This document shows positions 9,018-17,692 of a stretch of DNA of 34,086 nt, in pieces. The notes under the pieces are model-generated. The model ran no database searches. It saw nothing but the letters and a program-made list of their open reading frames with translations, and was not told the origin of the DNA. Each line of letters begins with the position of its first letter. Positions within the stretch are counted from its first letter, which is position 1. Origin of the DNA: JBBDRW01 sp040905265 (lineage in GTDB: Bacteria; Bacteroidota; Rhodothermia; Balneolales; Balneolaceae); assembly GCA_040905265.1 (NCBI GenBank), contig JBBDRW010000104.1, positions 1-34,086 of the forward strand, given 5' to 3'. Made by a program: the position numbers and the translations under genes.

Positions 9018-10535
9018 TCATCTATCCCCTGTTTGCTCCGTTTCCAGGCCATAGAGCTGCAATCCCGCCTCTTCATAGGCATCTCCTTCACGCCAGAAGG
9101 GGGCCGTCTCTGCATCGGCGATCAGGCGGGATGCGAGGATAAAGGAGCGGATATAGCTTGTGATATAGTTGTAATCGATTGTATCCGGCTCATCTTCAAC
9201 CGTGTGGTAATAGTGATTGATTTCTTCATCAAATGCGGTGATTCCGAGGCTGTACGTCGGAGAGGGGATCCCATTCCGTGCAAAGTGTACATTGTCTGAT
9301 CGGTCAAACAGATTCTGTTCCGGCATCTGGTCGACAATCGCCTCCAGCCCGAATGAGGCTGCCGCACTCCGCAGATCCTCTTCAGCTTCGGTGCGTTCCA
9401 GGCCGATAACCGTCACTTTTGTCGTGTCGTTGTAGCCAGCCCCGTCTATATTGAGGTGGTAGATGATTCGGTCAAGCGGAAGGGGAGGGTTGTTGGCAAA
9501 CCAGCCGCTTCCAAGCAGTCCCATCTCTTCTGCCGTCCAGGCGGCAAATATCACGGAGCGCCTGGGCGGATTTTCAGCAAAATAGCGGGCCGCGAGCATA
9601 ATGGCTGCTGTTCCGACAGCATTGTCACGCGCACCGTTGTAGACGTAGTCGCCTTCGGCCTGTCCTGCAACTACGCCGGTGTGGTCATAGTGTGCGCCCA
9701 GAAGGAGATACTCCTCCCTCAGTTCCGGGTCGCTTCCTTCGATATATCCGATCACGTTGTTACTGGAGACCGTTTCGGCAGGTTCCCGGACGATAGAGAT
9801 GGAGGATGCCGGTTCATTCATCTCGCGGAATGCCTGGTGGAGGTTCCCCTCTGTACTGTTGATCCAGATATGCGGGATGTTTCCCCCTTCATCATCCGGC
9901 CGGTCGACCGTAAGGCTGGCCTGGGAAAGGGCGTTGACGAGCACAGCCCAGGGAAACGTCTGGTGGTTGTACAGTTCGATGACGGCAAGAGCCCCCTCCT
10001 TCTGCAGGAGTTCGTTTTTATTTGGCACATTCATAAACCACTGTTGCGGCGATGCCTGGCCGGGCACTCCTGGTTGTACAATCACGATTTTTCCCTCTAC
10101 ATCCGCCTCCGCGAGTTCCTGTTCACTTCCATATTCCAGGAGGACAACGGGCGCAGTCAGCTCCGTTACGGAGGCGTCATTCAGAACCAGAAACTGTTCG
10201 TTATAGACAAAGACGGAATCTCCGATTGTGATTTCTCCCTCTTGCGGCGGAAATAGACGTTTGAATGGAACCGGCTGGTAGTACTCCTCCAGCTCCGAAA
10301 ACGGCTGGACTCCATTGGTCATAAACCAGGTCGCTATGTAGCGGCCGGCGATATCGATCTCTGAAGTGCCGGTGTCTCTTCCTCTGAACTCGTCTGCTGC
10401 AAGAAAATAGATCTGCATCTTTACATCGGAGAGGGTAGCGTAGGGAGCGATCTCCTCGGTGAGGTCAACCTGTGCATGGGCGGCGGACCCGAAGAAAAGA
10501 AGAAGCAAAAATGGCAGAAGTCTGAATGAACGCAT
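9018..10535 (-). CDS. Exported M28 family zinc peptidase
   Basis: The 505-aa protein has a clear Sec signal (MRSFRLLPFLLLLFFGSAAHAQ, residues 1-22). An inserted PA-like domain probably covers about residues 100-250. The M28 catalytic core follows, with co-catalytic zinc ligands visible: H282 in GAHYDH, D304 in GARDNA, E336/E337 in TAEE (general base and ligand), D364 in NIDGAG and H444 in HYYHTVED. These residues predict an active aminopeptidase or carboxypeptidase of the periplasm or exterior. The next gene on the strand is lysA. The upstream gap to the oxoprolinase stop is 97 nt, with no convincing promoter. Substrate specificity cannot be read from sequence. Confidence 0.93.
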   Translation of the reverse strand: MRSFRLLPFLLLLFFGSAAHAQVDLTEEIAPYATLSDVKMQIYFLAADEFRGRDTGTSEIDIAGRYIATWFMTNGVQPFSELEEYYQPVPFKRLFPPQEGEITIGDSVFVYNEQFLVLNDASVTELTAPVVLLEYGSEQELAEADVEGKIVIVQPGVPGQASPQQWFMNVPNKNELLQKEGALAVIELYNHQTFPWAVLVNALSQASLTVDRPDDEGGNIPHIWINSTEGNLHQAFREMNEPASSISIVREPAETVSSNNVIGYIEGSDPELREEYLLLGAHYDHTGVVAGQAEGDYVYNGARDNAVGTAAIMLAARYFAENPPRRSVIFAAWTAEEMGLLGSGWFANNPPLPLDRIIYHLNIDGAGYNDTTKVTVIGLERTEAEEDLRSAAASFGLEAIVDQMPEQNLFDRSDNVHFARNGIPSPTYSLGITAFDEEINHYYHTVEDEPDTIDYNYITSYIRSFILASRLIADAETAPFWREGDAYEEAGLQLYGLETEQTGDR

Positions 10536-10632
10536 GTCGGTTTCGGTATCAATAAATAGGTTTTAGGGGGATATGAATCTGGATCTCTCACCGCGGGAAA
10601 GATCCACAGAATATTCCGAAATATCCGGAGGT

Positions 10633-13600
10633 TTACCGGTTTTTCAAAAGGCCATACCCACCTCCTCCGGGGGTTTCCAGGATAAAACGGTCCCCCGGTT
10701 GCATCTTCGCTCCGTCCCGCCAGTTCAGGGCCGTTTCGGTACCGTCTGCCCGCAGGATACGCTGGCTGCCACACTGTCCGGGCTCTCCCCCGGACAGGCC
10801 ATAGGGGGGAACGACTCTGTGCTGGGTGAGCACGGAGAGAGTAAGCGGCTCCATGAAGGTGATCTCACGAATCAGCCCGTCTCCGCCGTTCCACGTTCCC
10901 CGGCCGCCGGAGCCACGCCTTATCTCATAGCGGTTGAGGCGTACCGGGAAGCGGTGTTCCAGGATCTCCGGGTCGGTCGCTCTCGTGTTGGTCATATGGT
11001 GATGCACTCCGTCAGCTCCGTGAAATCCGTCTCCCGCCCCGGTGCCGCCGGCCACCGTCTCATAGTACCCGAAACGGTCGTTGCCGAACAGGACATTGTT
11101 CATGGTCCCCTGGCTGCAGGCTGCCATCCCGAACGCTTTGAGGAGGGTGTCGGCCAGTCGCTGGCTCGTTTCGATGTTCCCCCCGACGACGGCGGGGCAC
11201 TCTTCCGGGTCGTCCGGGAAGGGCGGGTTCAGCATCGACTCCGGCAACCGGATTGTGACCGGTTCCAGCAGCCCGTCATTCAGGGGCAGAGGTTCGTCCA
11301 CAAGCAGCCGCAAGACATAGATCAGTACGCTGTTGACGATCGCCGGGTTGGCGTTCAGATTGCCCGGGTGGACTCCTGATGTTCCGGTGAAGTCGATCTC
11401 CAGGCTGCTCCCGTCTACGCTGAAGGCAACAGAGAGGAGAGATCCGTCATCCATGGCCTCTTCCGCCCGGTATGTGCCGTCTTCGATTTTCCGGAGGGTC
11501 GATTTCATTCGTTCGGCCGCATAGCGTTTCAGCCTCTTCATATACCCGGTGACCTCTTCGATGCCATATCTGGCGACAAGCTGAAGCAGCTCTCTGCCAC
11601 CCCGGTGGTTGGCCGCTATGGCGGCCTGAAGGTCCGCCAGATTCTCTTCCGGCGAGCGGGTAGGCCAGGGGCCACCTGACAGGATCTGTCGCATGGAATC
11701 CCACTGCTCTGTCCCGTTCCGGATCAGGTGCATCGGAGGGATTACCACGCCCTCTTCTGACAGCCGGTTGGCATCCGGAGGCATGGAGCCAGGGCTTTTG
11801 CCGCCGATTTCTGCATGATGGGCGCGGCTGGCAACGAATGCGATTCGCTCTCCCTGGTGGTAAACAGGTGTAACGACGGTGATGTCAGGCAGATGGGACC
11901 CTCCGAAGCCAGGGTGGTTCGTAACGAGTACATCGCCTTCGTTCATCTCGATATGCTGCATCATCGTCCGTACACAGACTCCCATAGCGCCCAGGTGAAC
12001 CGGGATATGCGGAGCATTCACAACCAGAAATCCCTCCCTGTCGAGCAGGGCGCAGGAGAAGTCGAGCCGCTCCTTTACGTTTACCGAGAGGGCGGTTCGG
12101 CGCAGCATCTCACCCATCTGTTCGGCAATGGAGGTGAACCGGTTGGTGTAGAGCTGAAGGTTGACCACTTCGTCTCGCTGCTGTCTGCCGCCGAATGTCT
12201 TTCCGGATTCCTCCGGGCGGCTTTCATCGGGACTCTGTGAACCTCTGTTTCTCGGTTCCGGTTCGGTGTGTCCCGGCCTTGCGTCAGTACGGGAACCAGC
12301 ACTGTGGGATTGGCCAGGACGGGAATCTGCGGCCATCTCGCCGTTATCTTCCCGTCTTTGCCCCATGGTAACTTCCAGAGTCCGGTCGGACCGAACAGCC
12401 GCCGTCCATCCGGGTTCGATCAGGAGCGTACTGTAGGGATCCAGAAGCAGGGCGGGGCCGGGAATCCGGGAGCCGGGAGAGAGTGTTTCTCTGTGTAGCA
12501 CAGGAATAGAGACATGGCTGCCTCCGTAAAGCAACGGCCTCTCACCAGCCGGTTCAGTCCGGCTGTCGGTTGCAGAGGGGAGCGAGGATGGTTGTGAAGG
12601 GTTCGGGGCTTCGGAGAGAATTACTCGAATGGATTCCAGCTCAATGCCGCGGTTCTCGGCACGGTGCCCGTATAGCCGGACGTAGTGGTCTCTGAACTGT
12701 TCCTGAAGCTGCGTAAGGGTTTCGTTCTTTTGCCACGGAAGTTCCAGTGTGGCTTCCTGTCCTTGCAGACGTGCAAAGAGGGTGGAGGATCGAAAGGTGA
12801 TCTGATCTTCAGAGACTCCCTCTTTCCGGAGCTGAAGGCGGCCCTCTTCTGCAAGTTCCCGGAACTCTCGTTCCAGGTTCTCAAAGACGGCTTCCAGCGG
12901 TTTCAGGATCTGTTCCGTCCGGATCGATTCAATCCGGGACTGTTTCAGGCCATATGCGCTCAGAAGCCCTGCGTCGGCCGGTACGAGCACGGTCTGAATG
13001 CCAAGTTTTCGGGCAACAGCAAGGGCGTGTTGTCCGCCGGCTCCCCCAAAGGAGACCAGGGAATACTCTGCCGGATCAAACCCCTTTTCGATGGAAATCC
13101 GAAGAATCGCCTGGGCCATCCGTTCATTGGCAATGTCGAGAAATCCCTCCAGAACCGTCTCCCGGTTTGCGTCAGATCCTTTTCGGTGCCGGATCGTTTT
13201 ATAAAGCTTATCAAACGCTTGTCTGGCATCTTCCGGTTGTACGGGAAGATGAAAATTGGAGGGGTCCAGCCGTCCGGTAAGCAGATTGATATCGGTAATG
13301 GTGAGCGGGCCTCCATTCCCGTAACAGGCAGGCCCGGGGTTCGCTCCTGCACTTTCAGGGCCAACCGTCAGGCTCTCGCCGTCAAATCCACAGATCGATC
13401 CACCCCCGGCTGCTACTGTTTCAATGGAAAATGCGGGGGATTGAAGAGTCACATTGCCGACCGTGTGTTCCCGAAGGTAGTCGAAATCGTGGTCAAACCG
13501 CGCTACATCGGTGCTGGTTCCGCCCATGTCAAATGCGATGACCTTTTCATAACCGGATCGCCTGCCTGCGGTTGTTGCACCGATCACTCCTCCGGCCGGG

Positions 13601-14610
13601 CCGCTCAGGAGGCCATCTATCGGGCGGTAGTGTTCAGACAGGGTGAGACTGCCGGCACTGCTCATCACATAGAGATTTCCTCCGGATACCTCCACTTCAA
13701 CCCGCCGGAGGTAGTTGTGCATCACCGGCTCCAGAAAGGCGTTGATATCGGCTGTCTGGGCCCGGTTCAGAAAATGGATCAGAGGGCTCAGTTCCGAGGA
13801 GAGGGAGACCTGTTCTGCCCCCATAGACTGGAGGAGGTCACGAATCTGATGCTCATGAGCGGGGTTTTTGTAGCTGTGCATCAGTGCGACTGCGATCGAA
13901 CTGTACTCTGGCAGGTGTTTTTCCAGTTCAAGACGGAGAGCGTCCGGGTCGAGTGGCTCCACTACATGCCCGTCTGCATCCATCCGTTCCGGAACTTCCA
14001 CGACTTGATGGAAGAGAGGTTCCGGTTTTGTGATCTGCAGCGAGAAAAGCTCCGGCCGCTGCTGGTTACCGATGCGAAGCAGGTCCCGAAACCCTTTTGT
14101 AATCAGAAAGAGGGTTTTTCCACCCTTCTTTTCCAACAGGGCGTTGGTTCCCCTGGTGGTTGCCAGACGCATCCTGAGGGGTGGAAGGGGCGCTTTCAGC
14201 GGGGTGTTTGTGACAACCCGTGCCGCCAGCAGGGGAGCTTCCATTCCGGCAAGAATTTCAAAAGCAGGTTCTCCGGAAGCCTGTTCCGGCAGAGTGATCG
14301 CTTCATGCAGGGTGAGTTCGGCCACGCTTCCGGGCCCATTTTCTTCCAGAGAGTGTGTACGGATCACCCACTCCCTCTCCGGGAGGCCGAGCCACCGGAA
14401 TCGGGCACCCTCCAGAAACTGTTCAGGAAGCCGGTTTCCGAGCCGGACACGGATGGAAGAGTCACCTGTTTTTTCAATCAGGGTTCCCCGCAGGGCAGAG
14501 CTGCTAAGTACCTTGCACCGTTTTTCCTTCCCCTCCGGGTCTGTGGCCAGACAGTCGGTAAAGGTTCCGCCGGTGTCGATATGCAGGGTCCAGGTGTCGG
14601 TTTCAGCCAC
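10633..14610 (-). CDS. 5-oxoprolinase / hydantoinase, fused A and B subunits
   Basis: The 1325-aa single chain joins the HyuA-type ATP-using half (about residues 5-745) and the HyuB-type half (about 815-1320). HyuA landmarks are IDTGGTFTD near the N-terminus, GPAGGVIGA, AFDMGGTSTDVA and VGPESAGANPGPACYGNGG. HyuB landmarks are VKERLDFSCALLD, VTNHPGFGGSHLPD, HHAEIGGKSPGSMP and a C-terminal GGGGYG. The VKERLDFSCALLD stretch matches 5-oxoprolinase best, so ATP-dependent opening of 5-oxoproline to glutamate is the likely reaction. A hydrophilic linker rich in S, R, P and E (about 750-812, encoded near 12170-12365) separates the halves. GTG 14610 was chosen because it places the start just before TWTLHIDTGG; residues from the upstream frame (to 14715) read through repeat sequence. 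Confidence 0.9.
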   Translation of the reverse strand: MAETDTWTLHIDTGGTFTDCLATDPEGKEKRCKVLSSSALRGTLIEKTGDSSIRVRLGNRLPEQFLEGARFRWLGLPEREWVIRTHSLEENGPGSVAELTLHEAITLPEQASGEPAFEILAGMEAPLLAARVVTNTPLKAPLPPLRMRLATTRGTNALLEKKGGKTLFLITKGFRDLLRIGNQQRPELFSLQITKPEPLFHQVVEVPERMDADGHVVEPLDPDALRLELEKHLPEYSSIAVALMHSYKNPAHEHQIRDLLQSMGAEQVSLSSELSPLIHFLNRAQTADINAFLEPVMHNYLRRVEVEVSGGNLYVMSSAGSLTLSEHYRPIDGLLSGPAGGVIGATTAGRRSGYEKVIAFDMGGTSTDVARFDHDFDYLREHTVGNVTLQSPAFSIETVAAGGGSICGFDGESLTVGPESAGANPGPACYGNGGPLTITDINLLTGRLDPSNFHLPVQPEDARQAFDKLYKTIRHRKGSDANRETVLEGFLDIANERMAQAILRISIEKGFDPAEYSLVSFGGAGGQHALAVARKLGIQTVLVPADAGLLSAYGLKQSRIESIRTEQILKPLEAVFENLEREFRELAEEGRLQLRKEGVSEDQITFRSSTLFARLQGQEATLELPWQKNETLTQLQEQFRDHYVRLYGHRAENRGIELESIRVILSEAPNPSQPSSLPSATDSRTEPAGERPLLYGGSHVSIPVLHRETLSPGSRIPGPALLLDPYSTLLIEPGWTAAVRSDRTLEVTMGQRREDNGEMAADSRPGQSHSAGSRTDARPGHTEPEPRNRGSQSPDESRPEESGKTFGGRQQRDEVVNLQLYTNRFTSIAEQMGEMLRRTALSVNVKERLDFSCALLDREGFLVVNAPHIPVHLGAMGVCVRTMMQHIEMNEGDVLVTNHPGFGGSHLPDITVVTPVYHQGERIAFVASRAHHAEIGGKSPGSMPPDANRLSEEGVVIPPMHLIRNGTEQWDSMRQILSGGPWPTRSPEENLADLQAAIAANHRGGRELLQLVARYGIEEVTGYMKRLKRYAAERMKSTLRKIEDGTYRAEEAMDDGSLLSVAFSVDGSSLEIDFTGTSGVHPGNLNANPAIVNSVLIYVLRLLVDEPLPLNDGLLEPVTIRLPESMLNPPFPDDPEECPAVVGGNIETSQRLADTLLKAFGMAACSQGTMNNVLFGNDRFGYYETVAGGTGAGDGFHGADGVHHHMTNTRATDPEILEHRFPVRLNRYEIRRGSGGRGTWNGGDGLIREITFMEPLTLSVLTQHRVVPPYGLSGGEPGQCGSQRILRADGTETALNWRDGAKMQPGDRFILETPGGGGYGLLKNR

Positions 14611-14629
14611 GTTGGTCGGGTTTCGTTGA

Positions 14630-14645
14630 GGGGTAAGAATACAGA
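14630..14645 (+). repeat. Left arm of a 16-bp inverted repeat
   Basis: GGGGTAAGAATACAGA here is the exact reverse complement of 14822-14837. The intervening 176 bp contain a second, nested inverted pair (GCCCGGAGTG at 14682-14691 and CACTCCGGGC at 14783-14792). The bases GA lie just outside both ends (14628-14629 and 14838-14839), as a 2-bp target duplication might. The whole 14630-14837 unit resembles a small non-autonomous element, but it has no ORF and only one copy is in view. Confidence 0.7.
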
Positions 14646-14697
14646 ATACTGAATAGAGAATACAGGCGTCAGGATTAGGTAGCCCGGAGTGCGGGGC

Positions 14698-14790
14698 TCC
14701 AGGGAAAAAATCCACTCCGGTTCGAATCCTGTCATGTGCCCCGAAACGATATGGACCTTTGGATTCTTTCCAGGGAGAGCTACACTCCGG
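14698..14790. repeat. Direct repeat TCCAGGG-N7/8-CACTCCGG inside the palindromic unit
   Basis: TCCAGGG followed 7-8 nt later by CACTCCGG occurs at 14698-14720 and again at 14769-14790. The region between the 16-bp arms is therefore built from internal duplications as well as inverted pairs. Confidence 0.55.
14711..14743 (+). other. tRNA T-arm-like fragment (not a complete tRNA)
   Basis: GGTTCGAATCC at 14719-14729 matches the conserved T-loop and inner T-stem of tRNAs, and GTGCCCC follows at about the distance of an acceptor strand. The outer T-stem does not pair well, and no D-arm, anticodon arm or matching 5' acceptor strand lies at tRNA distance upstream. It may be a decayed tRNA 3' end carried in a repeat, or chance. 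Confidence 0.3.
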
Positions 14791-14821
14791 GCGGACTATA
14801 GGTAGAGTTAGATTACAGGAA

Positions 14822-14837
14822 TCTGTATTCTTACCCC
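14822..14837 (-). repeat. Right arm of the 16-bp inverted repeat
   Basis: TCTGTATTCTTACCCC is the exact reverse complement of 14630-14645. Its core GTAAGAATACAGA is also found, extended to GTAAGAATACAGAAT, in the left arm and just upstream of fixA (27294-27308, minus strand). Confidence 0.7.
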
Positions 14838-14854
14838 GAAAAGGCTTATCCTTG
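14822..14854 (+). promoter_or_regulatory. Possible Bacteroidota-type promoter for the antiporter gene
   Basis: TCTG (14822-14825), 21 nt, then TATCCTTG (14847-14854) is a 7-of-8 match to TAnnTTTG at normal spacing, 35 nt before ATG 14890. The -33-like part falls inside the right repeat arm, so the repeat may supply part of the promoter. The match is imperfect and the call is tentative. Confidence 0.35.
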
Positions 14855-14889
14855 TACTTTCTATGAATTCCTGAGCCAAATCGATCTGC

Positions 14890-17376
14890 ATGTCTGCGTT
14901 ATCCCTTCCATTTTCTGATCCGGTTTTGATCTTTGCACTGGTGATGCTGATCATCCTGCTGGCTCCGATTCTCTTCCGAAAGCTCAAGATTCCGGGGCTG
15001 GTCGGGCTGATTCTGGCGGGAGCTGTCGTGGGGCCGAGTATGCTGGGTTTGCTGGAGCGTGACGACACGATCAACCTGCTCGGTACCGTTGGACTGCTCT
15101 ATCTGATGTTTATGGCGGGCCTCTCGATCGACCTGAACCGGTTTGAAAAACTGAAGGAGCGGAGTATCGGGTTTGGAGCCGTCTCATTTTTTCTCCCTCA
15201 GGCCGGGGCGGTTGCTGTGGGCCTCTGGCTTCTGGACTACTCCTGGGCGACCTCGCTGCTGCTGGGGTCGATTGTCGGGTCTCATACTTTGCTGGCATAT
15301 CCCATTGCCGAGCGGCTGGGCATTACCAAGAACACAGCTGTCACGATGTCGATGGGAGGGACTCTTGTTACGGACACTCTCTCCCTGGGTGTGCTGGCAA
15401 TTGTTGCAGGAACGGCCGGCGGCGAGACCGGCACTGCCTACTGGGTGATGTTCAGTACCGGAATTCTGCTCTTTGTGGCCGCGGCGCTGTTGATTCTTCC
15501 CCGGCTCGGCCGCTGGTTTTTCCGGAATGTAAAGCATGAGACCAATACCGATTTTGTCTTTATGGTTGCGGTACTCTTTACCACCGCCTTTCTGGCGGAT
15601 CTGGCCGGACTGGCTCCGATTATCGGGGCGTTTCTGGCAGGCCTGTTGCTGAATCGCCTGGTGCCGGAAACCGGCACGCTGATGAGCCGGGTACATTTTG
15701 TGGGAAATGCACTCTTTATTCCATTCTTTCTGATCTCGGTGGGTATGTTGGTGAATATTGGCGTGTTGAGCAACCTGGATGTATGGGTAAAGACGACGGT
15801 CTTCACCCTGCTGGTTTTCACAGGGAAAGGGCTGGCAACCTGGATCATCTCTAAGACATTTTCCTATTCAAAATCGGAAGGGTGGGTTATTTTCGGGCTT
15901 ACAACACCGCAGTCGGCAGCGACTCTTGCCGTGACACTGATCGGATATGACCTGGGATTTTTTGACCAGACAGCAGTCAATGCTGTTGTCATGATGATTC
16001 TATTTACCTGCCTGGTTGGGCCGTGGCTGGTGGAAAAATATGGCCGGCAGGTTGCAATCGACGAAGATAACAAACCGTATCAACCCTCGGATGCACCACG
16101 GCGGATACTGGTGCCGCTTGCCAATCCGGAAACCTCCGACGCCCTGATGGACCTGGCATTTATGATACGCGATGCTTCTTCAGATCAGCCAGTCTATCCG
16201 CTTACAGTTGCACGGGATGGCCGGGATGTAGAAGCACAAGTGGAACGTGGTGAGAAGATGCTGAGCCATGCGGTGATCCATGCAGCTTCTGCGGAGGTAC
16301 CGGTGAATCCGATCACCAGTATTGACCTGAATGTCGCCCGTGGGATCTCCAGGACTATCAGTGAGCGACGGATCTCCACGATTATCATCGGCTGGAACGG
16401 AGATGTATCCACCAAGAGCAAAGTATTCGGCAGTATACTGGACCAGCTGCTTGATGACGTAGACGAGATGGTGATGGTCTCCAAAATTATTCGCCCTGTC
16501 AATACATTCACGCGGCTCGTTGTAGCCGTTCCGCCGCTGGCAAGCCTGGAACCCGGATTTGCCGAAGCGATTCACTCTGTCAAACTGATGGCCGGCCAGA
16601 TCGGGAAGGGTGTGGTTGTTGTCTCTACAGAGAGTTCGGATCCTGTGTTCAGAAAGCAGATTGACCAGGTGAAGCCGGCAGCGGAGATGAAATATGTAAA
16701 TCTTGGACAATGGTCGAAATTACCTGCCTGGATCGGAGAGAATCAGCATGAGGATGATCTTTTCATCCTTTTCAGTACACGTCGGGGAACGCTCTCCTGG
16801 CGGCCCGGACTGGATCGATTGCCACGAGTGATCTCACAACGATACCAGTCACTCAGTTTTATTACGATCTACCCCTCTGAAGTGAAGTCGGAAGAGGAAG
16901 GGGGTATTGCAGCAGAAATTGGAGAACTGCTTCAGGAAGGGCGGATCAGTATAGATATCAAAAACGGATCGACAGAGGCAGTCCTCACTCATTTAATATC
17001 CTCTGATCCAGCTTTTGAACATATTGAAATCAGCAGGATTACCCGAAGGCTGCTGGATAACTCGACCGGGTACACTCCGGAAGTGATGCCGGGTGTACTG
17101 TTGTTTGACGCCCACACGTCAAAGGTTGATGAGGAGATGCTCTTTATCGGTGTTACAAGTGATGGGATTCATGTAGAGCAGACGGCTCACAAGGTGCACG
17201 TTTTGCTGATTCTGCTCAGCCCCGCAGATCTTCCTGCCCAGGAACACTTGACAGCACTCAACCGGGTTGTCAAGTTATTCAGGCCGGGGGAAAGCCTGGA
17301 GAAAATCCGCTCTGCTACATCTCCCCGGGAGGTGATGACCCTCATGATGGGTATGTATAACGATTTGAACCGGTAA
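14890..17376 (+). CDS. CPA2-family cation:proton antiporter with USP-like and EIIA-like C-terminal domains
   Basis: The 828-aa protein has an N-terminal membrane domain of about 12 segments (residues 10-385) of the Na+/H+ exchanger CPA2 type (LKIPGLVGLILAGAVVGPSM, FMAGLSIDLNRF, LADLAGLAPIIGAFLAGL). The cytosolic tail holds two universal-stress-protein-like regions (about 403-540 and 540-670; it opens with RRILVPLANPE). A final region (about 675-828) resembles PTS EIIA type 2, with HVLLILLSPAD and a candidate histidine H742 in FDAHTSK. Exchange of Na+ or K+ for H+ at the inner membrane is expected. The tail domains suggest control by nucleotide, stress or phosphorylation state, which is inference. 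The next gene is another transporter with a related tail domain. Confidence 0.88.
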   Translation: MSALSLPFSDPVLIFALVMLIILLAPILFRKLKIPGLVGLILAGAVVGPSMLGLLERDDTINLLGTVGLLYLMFMAGLSIDLNRFEKLKERSIGFGAVSFFLPQAGAVAVGLWLLDYSWATSLLLGSIVGSHTLLAYPIAERLGITKNTAVTMSMGGTLVTDTLSLGVLAIVAGTAGGETGTAYWVMFSTGILLFVAAALLILPRLGRWFFRNVKHETNTDFVFMVAVLFTTAFLADLAGLAPIIGAFLAGLLLNRLVPETGTLMSRVHFVGNALFIPFFLISVGMLVNIGVLSNLDVWVKTTVFTLLVFTGKGLATWIISKTFSYSKSEGWVIFGLTTPQSAATLAVTLIGYDLGFFDQTAVNAVVMMILFTCLVGPWLVEKYGRQVAIDEDNKPYQPSDAPRRILVPLANPETSDALMDLAFMIRDASSDQPVYPLTVARDGRDVEAQVERGEKMLSHAVIHAASAEVPVNPITSIDLNVARGISRTISERRISTIIIGWNGDVSTKSKVFGSILDQLLDDVDEMVMVSKIIRPVNTFTRLVVAVPPLASLEPGFAEAIHSVKLMAGQIGKGVVVVSTESSDPVFRKQIDQVKPAAEMKYVNLGQWSKLPAWIGENQHEDDLFILFSTRRGTLSWRPGLDRLPRVISQRYQSLSFITIYPSEVKSEEEGGIAAEIGELLQEGRISIDIKNGSTEAVLTHLISSDPAFEHIEISRITRRLLDNSTGYTPEVMPGVLLFDAHTSKVDEEMLFIGVTSDGIHVEQTAHKVHVLLILLSPADLPAQEHLTALNRVVKLFRPGESLEKIRSATSPREVMTLMMGMYNDLNR

Positions 17377-17692
17377 GGACAATATCGTGTCCGTTACTGG
17401 GGTTTGGGTGGAGGCAGGATCAGATTGACGGAGAAGCTGGAAGTATATTGGAAGGATTCGGGATGTATGAACAGCAATTGGCAACGATGGGAGAGCTAAA
17501 ATTAAATTTTATTTCGAACGGTTTTTGAATAGTTTCTGTATGATAGGATGGGTTGATCAGGTTGTGTGATAAAATAGTCACCCGTCTTTGAAACTGTTGG
17601 AATGGATACTCTGTCTACTACGTCGTCTCCCAGAGAGAAGGAGGCGTGAATTCTCTGAACTCAGGCCTGGAATGGTCGTTTAAGCACGTAAA
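17377..17692. other. 316-bp AT-rich intergenic region
   Basis: No gene is seen here. A weak stem GGACA-N6-TGTCC starts directly after the antiporter stop (17377-17392), without a T-tract. The middle is AT-rich and contains TAAATTTT, a 7-of-8 match to TAnnTTTG, without a convincing -33 partner. The length and composition suggest that the permease gene has its own promoter, but I cannot place it. Confidence 0.5.

Noticed and set aside
12685..14652. Open frame of 655 codons on the + strand opposite the oxoprolinase
   Set aside because: It is the antisense shadow of a long GC-rich gene. Its translation has no recognisable domain and is rich in C, F, R and G, as expected of reverse frames, whereas the minus strand has continuous family motifs.
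14711..14743. A complete tRNA gene at the T-loop-like sequence
   Set aside because: No cloverleaf can be formed: the outer T-stem mismatches, and there is no D-arm, anticodon arm or matching 5' acceptor within about 75 nt.
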